A stretch of DNA of 64,000 bases from G963662905 sp963676415 (GCA_963676415.1 OY781097.1:4800811-4864810); one strand, 5' to 3'; counted from the stretch's first letter, positions 1-8,779 are shown. Made by a program: numbers and translations. The notes: generated from the sequence alone by a model not told the origin.

Positions 1-104
1 ATTCATAATTCATTCTTTTCTACAAAAAAAGGCAATAAAACGCAGATTAGCAGGGAAAATATGGCCAATTTACGGTAGGATATGGCCAGAAAATAAACAA
101 AAAA

Positions 105-179
105 ATGATTAAAAGAACCCTTTATCCGAAGTTATTTCGCAGGTTTGTATTTGAAATATCACACAAATTTTTTGGTTAA
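105..179 (+). pseudogene. Remnant of an AAA+ ATPase (DUF4143-type) gene start
   Basis: A 24-codon frame runs from ATG to TAA. Its first residues, MIKRTLYPKL, resemble the N-terminus of the Bacteroidota AAA+/DUF4143 ATPases, which usually open with MIKRxLYxKL before the Walker A region. The resemblance stops after about 12 residues and the frame closes just before the repeat element at 181-275, so this looks like a gene truncated by insertion or deletion. The identification is from memory of the family and rests on a short match. Confidence 0.35.
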
Positions 180-180
180 A

Positions 181-275
181 AACGAATTAGTGCTTGCCCA
201 TAATGTCTCCCGAAATTTCGGGATTGCTCAAAATCCAAATCCTCAAATACTTGAGTATTATCCGGTAACGAATTA
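181..275. repeat. Repeat element flanked by a 9-bp direct repeat
   Basis: The segment is bounded by AACGAATTA at 181-189 and again at 267-275. It contains a 16-bp perfect palindrome (208-223, TCCCGAAATTTCGGGA) followed by the 43-bp sequence at 224-266, which recurs at 46271-46313. The 9-bp direct repeat looks like a target-site duplication, but that is an inference from one copy. The element sits just upstream of the hsdM promoter. Confidence 0.5.
224..266. repeat. 43-bp repeat, copy 1
   Basis: This stretch is identical over 43 bp to 46271-46313. Its core CTCAAATACTTGAG folds into a short hairpin with five paired bases on each side. Copy 2 lies in the centre of a much longer hairpin, whereas copy 1 lacks those outer arms. 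Confidence 0.85.
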
Positions 276-282
276 AGCACAT

Positions 283-314
283 ATTGAAAATACAATGCTT
301 TTTTGTTACTTTTG
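283..314 (+). promoter_or_regulatory. Promoter of the hsd operon
   Basis: A -7 element TACTTTTG (307-314) matches TAnnTTTG. ATTG at 283-286, one base from TTTG, stands 20 bp upstream. The hsdM start codon follows 29 nt downstream. Confidence 0.6.
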
Positions 315-343
315 CGAATATTATAACTACACCGACATACTAA

Positions 344-2626
344 ATGACGAACAAAGAATTTAAAAAACTAAAGGATGACCTTTGGCTGGCGGCCAATAAG
401 TTACGTGCAGATAGCGACTTAAAATCAAACGACTACTCGCCACCGGTTTTGGGAATCATCTTTTTAAAGTTTGCCGATATAAAATACAGCCAGCACGAAA
501 AAGAAATCAAGGCTGAGTTTGAGAAAAACAAAGGAACTCGAATGGAAGAACCCATCGAGAAAATTGCCATTGAAAAATGTGGTTTGTACATTCCCGATAC
601 AGCCCGATACGACTATTTAAAAGACTTGCCCGAAGGCGATCAGGATAATCCAATTGACAAAGCGGTAATTCAGGCAATGAAAGACATTGAGAAACATGTT
701 GTTTCATTGAAAGACACTTTGCCAAAAGATGAGTATTATGAAATCACCAGAAAAGGACAAAGCCTTTTAAAGCAACTTTTAAAACTGTTCTCAACTATTC
801 CTGATGACAGTAAGGGCGATTTATTGGGTAAAATTTATGAGTTCTTCCTTGGCAAATTTGGTTTGGACGAAGCGCAAAAAGGAGGAGAATTCTTTACGCC
901 AACTTCGGTTGTAAACCTGATGGTTGAATACATTGAACCCTATCACGGTAAGATATTTGACCCGGCTTGCGGTTCGGGCGGTATGTTTGTACAAAGTGCA
1001 AATTTTATTCGCCGACACCATTTACAAAAAGGTGCAGTTTCACCTATTTATGTTTACGGACAAGAGAAAACCTTGCAAACCGTAAATTTGGGAAAAATGA
1101 ACCTTGCCATCAACGGACTTCGGGGCGAAATTAAACAAGGCGACAGTTACGCCGAAGACCTTTACGATAGTTTCGGGAAGTTTGACTTTGTAATGGCTAA
1201 TCCTCCGTTTAACGTAAAAGAAGTAAACGAGGACACGGTAAAAAAAGACAAACGTTTTACAGAGTATGGCTTACCAAAATCAAAAAGCAAAAAGAAAAGT
1301 GCGGGGGTTGTTAATATTCCAAATGCAAACTATTTGTGGATTAGCCTTTTTGCCACTTCGCTGAACGACACTGGAAAAGCTGCTCTTGTAATGGCAAATT
1401 CTGCCAGCGATGCCGGACATTCGGAATATGACATTCGCCAAACTTTGATTAAAAAAGGGTTGATTACAGGGATGCTCACTTTGCCAAGCAACATGTTTAG
1501 CACGGTTACACTTCCTGCCACACTTTGGTTTTTCGATAAAAGCAATCAAATTACTGATTTTGAAACGCAAAAAGACAAAATTCAAATCCTGTTTGTTGAT
1601 TCCCGCAACGTGTTCCACCAGGTGGACAGGGCGCATCGTGAATTTACCGACGAACAATTGCAAAACCTTGCTGCCATCAATTACCTGCGAAAAGGAAACC
1701 GTAAGTTTTTTATTGAATTGGTACACAGCCATTATACCAATGCTTTTGAACGCTTGCCCATTTTAAAAGACCTGTTGCAAAACGCTGCAAAATCGTTGCA
1801 AGCACAATTTGAAGTTTTTGAAAAATGGTCTGATTCGATTTTGTTGGATAAAAGGGCAATTAATTCATTAACCCCGTCCTTCAGGGCGGGGACAGAAACC
1901 AATACAATACCGGGCTTTAGCCCTGAGCAGTTTCGAACAGAACTAAAAACCTTCAAAATTGCCTATACCCAAAAAGTAATTCAGGATATTGAAAAAGCAC
2001 TAACTGATTTTGATAAATACAATCAAAATTTTGACACAGAAAAGACGGACGAAACAAACAAAGCTCAACACACGCTGTTGCAAGACAACGAAACGCTTTT
2101 AACCGATTATCTTTTGGTAAAAAAAGCGTTGGAGAAAAGTTTTCGGAAATACGAAAGCCTTTATAAGACAGCAGAACAACTAATGCGTACGGGTAAAAAT
2201 AACCCTGCCCTTCAGGGCGGGGAATGGAAAATCCTTGAAAAACCAAAAGAAATTCGTTTGCTGCTCGACAAACTAAATGAATACAGCAACCTTGTAAAAA
2301 ACAACAATTACGAGGAAGAAGAAAAGAGCCCTGTTTATTTCCTAAAAATGGCGGAGTGGCTGCAACAGCGTTTCCCCTTGGCAAAATACGAAGATGTAAC
2401 CGGACTTTGCAAATTGGCAGGGATTGAAGAAATTGAAGAACAGGATTATTCATTAAACCCCGGGCGTTATGTAGGAGTGGTCATTGAAGAAGACGGCATG
2501 ACTGAGGAAGAATTTGAGACCGAAATTAAAAAGCTGAATACCGAACTTTCTTCGCTCAATTCAAAAGCTACCGAGTTAGAATTTACCATTAACCAAAACC
2601 TCCTAAATCTTTTTGAAAATGAGTGA
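344..2626 (+). CDS. hsdM: Type I restriction-modification system, methyltransferase subunit HsdM
   Basis: Modification subunit of a type I R-M complex; it transfers a methyl group from SAM to adenine N6 at the site chosen by HsdS. The N-terminal helical HsdM domain (about 5-150) is followed by the N6-adenine MTase domain, with EFFTP at 182-186, the SAM motif DPACGSGG at 206-213 and the catalytic NPPF at 286-289. At 760 aa it is longer than the usual 500-550 aa because of a long, partly coiled-coil C-terminus. Two palindromes of the RAYT family lie in frame in that tail, encoding roughly residues 510-528 and 620-627. The last codons overlap hsdS by 8 nt. The catalytic domain looks complete; whether the altered tail still assembles is unknown. 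Confidence 0.95.
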   Translation: MTNKEFKKLKDDLWLAANKLRADSDLKSNDYSPPVLGIIFLKFADIKYSQHEKEIKAEFEKNKGTRMEEPIEKIAIEKCGLYIPDTARYDYLKDLPEGDQDNPIDKAVIQAMKDIEKHVVSLKDTLPKDEYYEITRKGQSLLKQLLKLFSTIPDDSKGDLLGKIYEFFLGKFGLDEAQKGGEFFTPTSVVNLMVEYIEPYHGKIFDPACGSGGMFVQSANFIRRHHLQKGAVSPIYVYGQEKTLQTVNLGKMNLAINGLRGEIKQGDSYAEDLYDSFGKFDFVMANPPFNVKEVNEDTVKKDKRFTEYGLPKSKSKKKSAGVVNIPNANYLWISLFATSLNDTGKAALVMANSASDAGHSEYDIRQTLIKKGLITGMLTLPSNMFSTVTLPATLWFFDKSNQITDFETQKDKIQILFVDSRNVFHQVDRAHREFTDEQLQNLAAINYLRKGNRKFFIELVHSHYTNAFERLPILKDLLQNAAKSLQAQFEVFEKWSDSILLDKRAINSLTPSFRAGTETNTIPGFSPEQFRTELKTFKIAYTQKVIQDIEKALTDFDKYNQNFDTEKTDETNKAQHTLLQDNETLLTDYLLVKKALEKSFRKYESLYKTAEQLMRTGKNNPALQGGEWKILEKPKEIRLLLDKLNEYSNLVKNNNYEEEEKSPVYFLKMAEWLQQRFPLAKYEDVTGLCKLAGIEEIEEQDYSLNPGRYVGVVIEEDGMTEEEFETEIKKLNTELSSLNSKATELEFTINQNLLNLFENE
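1872..1926. repeat. REP-type palindrome pair inside hsdM
   Basis: Palindrome CCCCGTCCTTCAGGGCGGGG (1872-1891) is followed after 20 nt by GGGCTTTAGCCCTGA (1912-1926). The same two-part arrangement stands immediately upstream of the RAYT gene at 3882-3938. It is translated in frame within hsdM with no stop codon. Confidence 0.85.
2203..2222. repeat. REP-type palindrome, second copy inside hsdM
   Basis: CCCTGCCCTTCAGGGCGGGG differs from the 1872 copy at only two positions. It is also in frame, encoding residues near PALQGGE, but has no second palindrome beside it. Confidence 0.8.
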
Positions 2627-3827
2627 GTGGAAGAATATACGATTTGGTAAATTATATAAACTTCCTTCAAGGAATGGATTAAATAGACCCAGTGCAGTAC
2701 GAGGTGAAGGTTATAAGATGATTAATATGGGTGAACTTTTTGCGAATGATAGAATTGGTGCTATTGAAATGGAAAGAGTTAAGTTAAATGAAAATGAGAA
2801 AAAGAACTTTGACATTCAGAAATATGATTTATTGTTTGCTCGTCAATCAATGGTTGCTGAAGGTGCTGGTAAATGTTCAATTGTAATTGATGTTCCAGAA
2901 CTAACTTGCTTTGAATCTCATTTAATCCGCGTACGATTATCAAAAGAGAATGCATCTCCTATATTTTATTACTATTTATTCCAATCTTCACTTGGTAAAG
3001 CATTGTTGTCATCAATAAGATTACAAGGTGTTCAAGCAGGTATAAAGGGAACTGATTTAGTAAAACTTGAAGTGCCATTTCCACATCTTTCAGAGCAAAA
3101 TCGTATCACCTCCATTCTCTCCACCTACGACGAACTCATTGAAAACAACAACAGCCGCATTGCCATTTTAGAGCAAACCGCAGAGCAAATTTACAAAGAG
3201 TGGTTTGTGCGTATGCGTTTCCCCGGTTATGAAAATACCGAGTTTGAAAAGGGTGTACCGAAGGGTTGGAAGGAAATTAAATTAAAGGATGCTATAATTG
3301 TTAAGAATGGCAAATCTTGCGAATTAAATGACAAAGGCATTTATAAAGTTTATGGGTCTAATGGATGTATTGGATTATCTGAACGGTATAATTATGAAAA
3401 TGTAATAATAGTTGGTCGAGTTGGAGCTTATTGCGGAGCTGTAGATTTTGGTTTTGGTAAGGTTTGGGCAACTGATAATGCTTTAGTTATTTATCTAATT
3501 GACACAAAAGCAACTTATTATTACACCTATTATTTATTGAAAATGTTGAATTTAGGCAATTTTGCATCTGGTTCGGCACAGCCACTTCTTACTCAATCAA
3601 TTTTATATAAAATGAAAGTGTTTTTACCGAATATCCAGATTCTTAGAAATTTTGATAAAATCATATTTTCATTATTCGCTCAAATTAGAATTCTTCAACA
3701 AGAAAACATAAACCTCAAACAAACCCGTGATTTATTATTGCCGCGCTTAATCAGTGGTAAGTTAAAAGTATCCTCCTCCGTGAGAACTTCGGCGGATAAG
3801 AATGAGGCAGAAAAAGAAATTGAATAA
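2619..3827 (+). CDS. hsdS: Type I restriction-modification system, specificity subunit HsdS
   Basis: Sequence-recognition subunit shared by the methylase and restriction complexes. It shows the two-repeat HsdS layout: target-recognition domain 1, a central conserved helical region (EQNRITSILSTYDELIENNN, then IYKEWFVRMRFPG), target-recognition domain 2, and a closing helix ending in LLPRLISGKLKV. About 402 aa, normal for the family. The ATG at 2619 overlaps the hsdM stop; a TTG two codons earlier is less likely. Codon use in both recognition domains is more AT-rich than in hsdM and hsdR, as expected for exchangeable domains. The last 20 or so residues after LISGKLKV come from an imperfect hairpin and look like a replaced tail. 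Confidence 0.94.
   Translation: MSEWKNIRFGKLYKLPSRNGLNRPSAVRGEGYKMINMGELFANDRIGAIEMERVKLNENEKKNFDIQKYDLLFARQSMVAEGAGKCSIVIDVPELTCFESHLIRVRLSKENASPIFYYYLFQSSLGKALLSSIRLQGVQAGIKGTDLVKLEVPFPHLSEQNRITSILSTYDELIENNNSRIAILEQTAEQIYKEWFVRMRFPGYENTEFEKGVPKGWKEIKLKDAIIVKNGKSCELNDKGIYKVYGSNGCIGLSERYNYENVIIVGRVGAYCGAVDFGFGKVWATDNALVIYLIDTKATYYYTYYLLKMLNLGNFASGSAQPLLTQSILYKMKVFLPNIQILRNFDKIIFSLFAQIRILQQENINLKQTRDLLLPRLISGKLKVSSSVRTSADKNEAEKEIE
3775..3795. repeat. Imperfect hairpin at the 3' end of hsdS
   Basis: CCTCCGTGA and TTCGGCGG form an imperfect stem around GAAC inside the hsdS C-terminal tail. It is unlike the CCCCGTCC palindromes, so it may belong to a second short repeat family. Confidence 0.4.
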
Positions 3828-3828
3828 T

Positions 3829-3847
3829 CCCGTCCTTCAGGGCGGGG
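3829..3847. repeat. REP-type palindrome after hsdS
   Basis: CCCGTCCTTCAGGGCGGGG lies directly after the hsdS stop codon, in the same orientation as the copies in hsdM and at 3882. Confidence 0.85.
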
Positions 3848-3877
3848 ACAACGAAGTCAGCGGACAAAGAAACAACA

Positions 3878-3938
3878 TTAACCCCGTCCTTTAGGGCGGG
3901 GACAAACGAAGTACAAACAACAAGGGCTTTAGCCCTGA
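3878..3938. repeat. Left flank of the RAYT unit
   Basis: A 29-bp end (3878-3906), containing CCCCGTCCTTTAGGGCGGGG, matches the reverse complement of 4406-4434 with three mismatches. GGGCTTTAGCCCTGA follows at 3924-3938 and mirrors 4374-4388 on the other side of the gene. The transposase gene therefore sits inside nested inverted repeats. Confidence 0.85.
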
Positions 3939-3951
3939 CAAAACAACAACT

Positions 3952-4383
3952 ATGTCGTACGTCAAAGTAATGATACATACCGTATGGGGAACCAAAAACC
4001 GGGAAAAGTTAATCTCACCGGAAATCAGACCTGTGCTGTTGTCTCACATAAGAGATAATGCAAAACAGAAAGGCATATACATTGACACCATTAATTCACA
4101 AGCAGACCATGTTCACTGTCTTTTTGGGTTAAATGCCAACATGGCACTGTCTAAAGCCCTGAATTTAATAAAAGGAGAATCTTCATTTTGGGCAAATAAG
4201 CACAAACTAACCAACTTAAAATTTGAATGGGCAGATGACTATTTTGCAGCATCGGTAAGCGAATCGCAGTTAGAAAAAGTACGGCATTATATCCTTAATC
4301 AGGATGAACATCACCGGAAATACAGTTTTACTGAAGAATATAATAAATTCTTAGAATCGTATGGATATAAAAATCAGGGCTAA
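3952..4383 (+). CDS. REP-associated Y1 transposase (RAYT-like, IS200/IS605 superfamily)
   Basis: Single-strand DNA transposase of the HUH/Y1 family. At 143 aa it has the usual small-domain length. The metal-binding HUH motif is HVH (53-55, in ADHVHCLFGL) and the probable catalytic tyrosine is Y113 in VRHYILNQDEHH. The gene is bracketed by mirror-image palindrome pairs, and its TAA stop lies inside the right-hand palindrome. More copies of the palindrome occur nearby, two of them in hsdM. This is the hallmark of a RAYT acting on REP sequences rather than an autonomous insertion sequence, although a compact IS200-like unit remains possible. Confidence 0.88.
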   Translation: MSYVKVMIHTVWGTKNREKLISPEIRPVLLSHIRDNAKQKGIYIDTINSQADHVHCLFGLNANMALSKALNLIKGESSFWANKHKLTNLKFEWADDYFAASVSESQLEKVRHYILNQDEHHRKYSFTEEYNKFLESYGYKNQG

Positions 4384-4434
4384 AGCCCATGCATTTTGGT
4401 TCTGCTTTGTCCCCAGCCTAAAGGCCGGGGTTAA
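4374..4434. repeat. Right flank of the RAYT unit
   Basis: TCAGGGCTAAAGCCC (4374-4388) overlaps the RAYT stop codon. CCCCAGCCTAAAGGCCGGGG (4411-4430) lies within the 29-bp inverted end at 4406-4434, the mirror of 3878-3906. Confidence 0.85.
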
Positions 4435-4512
4435 TAATATTTTTGCCAAGAGTATCCTGCAAATTATGGTCAGACAATAATCAAATAAACCAAACTGATA
4501 ATAGTTCAGACA

Positions 4513-5520
4513 ATGGAAAATAAAGGCGAAATATTGCTGTATCAAGACGAAGACGGCACCGTAAAAATTGACGTGCGCCTCGAAGATGAAACAGTGTGGC
4601 TTACCCAAAAGTTGATGGCGGAATTGTTCCAAACCACGGTGCCAAATATTAATATGCACCTCAAAAACATTTTCGACGAAGGCGAGTTACACCCCGAGGC
4701 AACTATTAAGGATTTCTTAATAGTTCGCCTGGAAGGGAATCGCAAGGTGAGCCGGAAGATTGATTTTTATAACCTCGATGCCATTATCTCTGTTGGTTAC
4801 CGTATCAAATCGCATGTTGCCACTAAATTCCGGATATGGGCCACACAACGTTTGAAAGAATACATCATCAAAGGCTTTGCCCTTGATGACGAACGGATGA
4901 AAGCCGCCGGTCAAATCCGCTATTTCGATGAATTGCAGGAACGCATCCGCGATATCCGCAGTTCAGAAAGGATTTTCTATCAAAAAGTAAAAGATATTTT
5001 CACACTTAGCATTGATTATGATGCGCAAACCGTGCAGGCAAAAGAGTTTTTCGCCACCATACAAAACAAACTGCATTGGGCAATCCATCAACATACAGCA
5101 GCCGAATTGATTGCCAGACGAGCCAAATCGACAGAACAAAACATGGGATTAACTTCGTGGCAGGGTGCCAGAATCAGAAAAGCTGATGTTGGCATTGCCA
5201 AAAACTATTTGAAAGAAGAGGAAATAAGCCAACTGAATTTACTGGTCGAACAGTTTCTGGCTTTTGCCGAAAACCAGGCCCGGCAAAAAAAAGTGATGTA
5301 CATGAGCAACTGGATAAAAAAACTGGATAATATTCTTACCATAAACGAAAATGAAATACTAAAACATGCCGGCAAAATCTCGCATCAGTTAGCAGTTGAA
5401 ATTGCTGAAACTGAATATGAAAGATACAATGCCCAACGTATTGAAGCAGCCGACCAAAAAGCTCTTGACGATTTGGATGATGAAGTAAAAAAACTGAACT
5501 CACGGAAAAATAAAAAGTAG
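4513..5520 (+). CDS. RhuM-family protein
   Basis: A 335-aa member of the RhuM (virulence RhuM / DUF4062-unrelated) family, recognised by the N-terminal pattern LTQKLMAELFQTTVPNINMH, then IDFYNLDAIISVGYRIKS and FRIWATQRLKEYIIKGFALDD. The N-terminal part resembles a winged-helix or Bro/KilA-type DNA-binding region; the C-terminal third is helical and charged. The biochemical role is not established. It lies between hsdS and hsdR, 4 nt before hsdR, so it is probably co-transcribed with the restriction system. RhuM genes are often carried inside type I R-M operons, which suggests a regulatory or accessory defence role. Confidence 0.88.
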   Translation: MENKGEILLYQDEDGTVKIDVRLEDETVWLTQKLMAELFQTTVPNINMHLKNIFDEGELHPEATIKDFLIVRLEGNRKVSRKIDFYNLDAIISVGYRIKSHVATKFRIWATQRLKEYIIKGFALDDERMKAAGQIRYFDELQERIRDIRSSERIFYQKVKDIFTLSIDYDAQTVQAKEFFATIQNKLHWAIHQHTAAELIARRAKSTEQNMGLTSWQGARIRKADVGIAKNYLKEEEISQLNLLVEQFLAFAENQARQKKVMYMSNWIKKLDNILTINENEILKHAGKISHQLAVEIAETEYERYNAQRIEAADQKALDDLDDEVKKLNSRKNKK

Positions 5521-5524
5521 CATT

Positions 5525-8500
5525 ATGCCAAACTTTATAAGCGAAGACGACATAGAAAAAAGAGCCATCAAGTTATTGTTGGAGCAACTCGATTACGACG
5601 AGCATTTGAATTGCTTTACCGCCGACGAAAAAGATTTAAACGACGGCAGCAATCGCACAAGCAAGGAAGAAGTTGTTTTTACCGACCGGGTTCGTAAAGC
5701 ATTGGAAAAGCTCAATAATGTCCCTGCCGAAGCCATTGAACAAGCCATTCGCGAATTGGTAAAAGGTCGTTCGGGAATGAGTCCAATGCTCGCAAACAAA
5801 CAAGTATATGAGCTTATAAAGGAAGGATTTACAGCTAAGGTTTTAAACAAAGAAGGCAGAGAAGAACCAAAGAAAATTAAATTCGTCGATTTTAATAATC
5901 CGTCTGCAAACGAGTTTTTGGTGGTTTCGCAACTATGGATTCAGGGAATACCCAAATTCCGCAGACCAGATTTAATTCTTTATATAAACGGAATTCCATT
6001 CGTGTTTATAGAGCTTAAGAATTCAAACGTTGAAGTTAAAAACGCTTATGAACACAATTTAAAAACCTACTACAAAGAAATACCTCAGTTATTTGTTTAC
6101 AATGCTGCAAATATTTTAAGTAATGCTGTTGAAACAAGAGTTGGTGCATTTAAGGCTGAATATGAACATTATTTTGACTGGCTGCGTGTTGAAGATGAAA
6201 AACAAGATGTGGACAGAAAACGGGTAAAGGAATTTCAGGTTAGTTTGGAATTTGCCTTGCGTGGATTATGCTCTAAGGAACAACTGATTGATTATTTGGA
6301 AAACTTCATCCTTTACCACACAAAAGGAGCATATAAAATCATTGCCAAAAACCATCAATTTATTGGCGTAAACAAAGCGGTTGAAAGTTTTAACAACCGG
6401 CAAGGGAAAAACGGGAAACTTGGTGTTTTCTGGCATACACAAGGCAGTGGCAAAAGCTTTTCGATGGTTATGTTTTGTCAGAAAATCCAACGAAAATCCG
6501 AAGGTGATTTTACTTTCTTCATCGTAACCGACCGTGATAATTTAGACGGGCAGATTTATCGCAATTTTCTGAACATGGGTGTGGTAAAAGAAAAGGAAGA
6601 AGTAAGACCCAAAAGTGGTGAACAGCTACGTGAATATTTATCCGGGAACAAACGTTTTGTTTTTTCACTCATTCACAAATTCCGTTATCCAAAAGGAAAA
6701 GAATTCCCATTGCTTTCCGGCCGTAAAGACATTATAGTTTTGGTTGACGAGGCACACCGCACACAATATAAAGACCTTGCTGAAAATATGCGTTTGGGGA
6801 TTCCCAATGCGCAATACATTGCTTTTACAGGCACACCGCTTCTCGGAAGCAAACGACTTACCAATAAATATTTTGGAGATTACATCAGCGAATACAATTT
6901 TAAAAATGCTTACGAAGATGGTTCAACCGTTCCCCTGTTCTATGATAAGCGAGTTCCGGGAGTTCAGTTAATCCGGGATGATGAAGATTTGAATGCAGAT
7001 TTGGCGGAAGTGGTTGAAGAAGAAGATTTGTCGGATGCACAACAAACCCGTTTAGAAAGAGAATTTGCCAGTGAACTATCGGTTATTCGCAACCCCGACC
7101 GCTTAAAAATTATTGCTCAGGACATTGTAAAACATTTTCCAAACCGTGGTTACAAAGGTCGTGGGATGGTAATCGCCATTGACAAATTCACCACGGTAAG
7201 AATGTTTGATTTAGTGCAACAATACTGGCGCGAAGAAATTGTAACACTTCGCAAAAAGGCAAGAAGCGCAAAAACGGAAGAAGAAAAACAGCGGATAAAA
7301 GAGACCATCAAATACATGAATTGGGTGGATATGGCTGTGGTTATTAGTTTTGATGGCAGCGAAGAAGAGAAAAAAGCGTTTGAAGACCGGGGCTTGGACA
7401 TAACTCCACACATTCGGAAAATGCAAAAACTAGACGAAAACGGACATGATTTGGAATATCGTTTTCAGGAAATCCCCGACGACCCATTCCAGTTAGTTTT
7501 TGTTTGCGCCATGTGGTTAACAGGATTCGATTCACCAACTTTAAGTGACTTGTATTTGGACAAACCAATGGTTGGGCATACATTAATGCAAACCATTGCC
7601 CGTGCAAACCGTGTAGCTCCCGGTAAAATCTGTGGAAATATTGTTGATTATTACGGGGTATTCCGCAATTTGAAAAAAGCTTTGGCTGCTTATGCAACCG
7701 GAGAAGAAGATGGAAAAGAAGAAAACGGAAAAAAAACCGAGGGTGGAAATTTACCCGTTGAAGACAAAGAAAAACTGTTTGAATTATTAACACAGGCAAT
7801 TAACGAAGTTGATGAGTTTTGTTTGCCTTTGGAAATCAAGTTGGATTTGATTTTAGATTCAGGTGATACTTTCGATGAAATAAGTCTGTTTGAAGCATTT
7901 GCAAATAAATTGCTTGCCAATGACGACACGAAGAAAAACTTCTTTGTTTATTCAAATACGGTCGAAAGTCTGTTTGAAGCTTGCAAACCAGAGATTTACG
8001 GAAGAAGAAATGAATTCGAATTATTGGAAGTTATTCGCTATCTCCGCAAAATAGTTGACCGCAAAAAATTCTCCGGCGATTTGGAATCTGCCCGTGCGAA
8101 ATATGCTGATATTATCGACCAGTCAATTACGACCGTTGAAGAGGAAGAACAGAAAATTTCCGGCTTTGAAATTAAAAAATCCAAGACAGTTGACATCAGT
8201 AAATTCGATTTCGATAAACTCAGGGAGAAATTCAAACAAGCAGAATACAAGCACATTGAGATAGAAGATTTAAAACTGTTTATTGAAGATAAACTCAATA
8301 AACTTCTAAATCAAAATGTGACCCGTGTAAATTTTGCAGAGAAATTACAAAGGATAATAAACGAATATAATTCAGGTTCTTCTGCAACAGAGAATTACTT
8401 TGAGGACTTGATTAATTTTGCTAAAGATTTACGAAAAGAAGAAGAAAGACATATCAAAGAAAACCTGACAACCGACGAACTTGAACTCTTCGATTTAATA

Positions 8501-8779
8501 CGCCAGACAAATAAAGAACTTACAAAAAAAGAAGAGCAAATAGTAAAACTGGCTGCAAAAGGGTTACTAAAAAGACTGAAAGAAGAAAAAGAAAAAATAT
8601 TGGTAACTGACTGGTATAAAGACGAAGTGGCAAGACTAACAGTTTTAAAGTTTGTAAAACAAGCCTTAAATCCTGACTTGCCAAATAGTTATAATCAACC
8701 AGTATTTGAGCAGACTTGCAGTAAAGTTGTAGAACATTTACAGCGATTGGAAGAAACGGGGAGGCAATGGGCAGCATAA
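5525..8779 (+). CDS. hsdR: Type I restriction-modification system, restriction subunit HsdR
   Basis: ATP-dependent translocase and nuclease of the type I complex. The N-terminal PD-(D/E)XK nuclease is visible as RPDLILYINGIPFVFIELKN (P148, D149, E163, K165). The SF2 motor follows with Walker A TQGSGKS (305-311), the DEAHR box (408-412), FTGTPL, and a later helicase motif ending in QTIARANRV. The C-terminal 250 residues are charged and helical, as expected for the HsdM-contacting region. At 1084 aa it is full length. It starts 4 nt after the RhuM-family gene, completing an apparently intact operon. Confidence 0.95.
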   Translation: MPNFISEDDIEKRAIKLLLEQLDYDEHLNCFTADEKDLNDGSNRTSKEEVVFTDRVRKALEKLNNVPAEAIEQAIRELVKGRSGMSPMLANKQVYELIKEGFTAKVLNKEGREEPKKIKFVDFNNPSANEFLVVSQLWIQGIPKFRRPDLILYINGIPFVFIELKNSNVEVKNAYEHNLKTYYKEIPQLFVYNAANILSNAVETRVGAFKAEYEHYFDWLRVEDEKQDVDRKRVKEFQVSLEFALRGLCSKEQLIDYLENFILYHTKGAYKIIAKNHQFIGVNKAVESFNNRQGKNGKLGVFWHTQGSGKSFSMVMFCQKIQRKSEGDFTFFIVTDRDNLDGQIYRNFLNMGVVKEKEEVRPKSGEQLREYLSGNKRFVFSLIHKFRYPKGKEFPLLSGRKDIIVLVDEAHRTQYKDLAENMRLGIPNAQYIAFTGTPLLGSKRLTNKYFGDYISEYNFKNAYEDGSTVPLFYDKRVPGVQLIRDDEDLNADLAEVVEEEDLSDAQQTRLEREFASELSVIRNPDRLKIIAQDIVKHFPNRGYKGRGMVIAIDKFTTVRMFDLVQQYWREEIVTLRKKARSAKTEEEKQRIKETIKYMNWVDMAVVISFDGSEEEKKAFEDRGLDITPHIRKMQKLDENGHDLEYRFQEIPDDPFQLVFVCAMWLTGFDSPTLSDLYLDKPMVGHTLMQTIARANRVAPGKICGNIVDYYGVFRNLKKALAAYATGEEDGKEENGKKTEGGNLPVEDKEKLFELLTQAINEVDEFCLPLEIKLDLILDSGDTFDEISLFEAFANKLLANDDTKKNFFVYSNTVESLFEACKPEIYGRRNEFELLEVIRYLRKIVDRKKFSGDLESARAKYADIIDQSITTVEEEEQKISGFEIKKSKTVDISKFDFDKLREKFKQAEYKHIEIEDLKLFIEDKLNKLLNQNVTRVNFAEKLQRIINEYNSGSSATENYFEDLINFAKDLRKEEERHIKENLTTDELELFDLIRQTNKELTKKEEQIVKLAAKGLLKRLKEEKEKILVTDWYKDEVARLTVLKFVKQALNPDLPNSYNQPVFEQTCSKVVEHLQRLEETGRQWAA

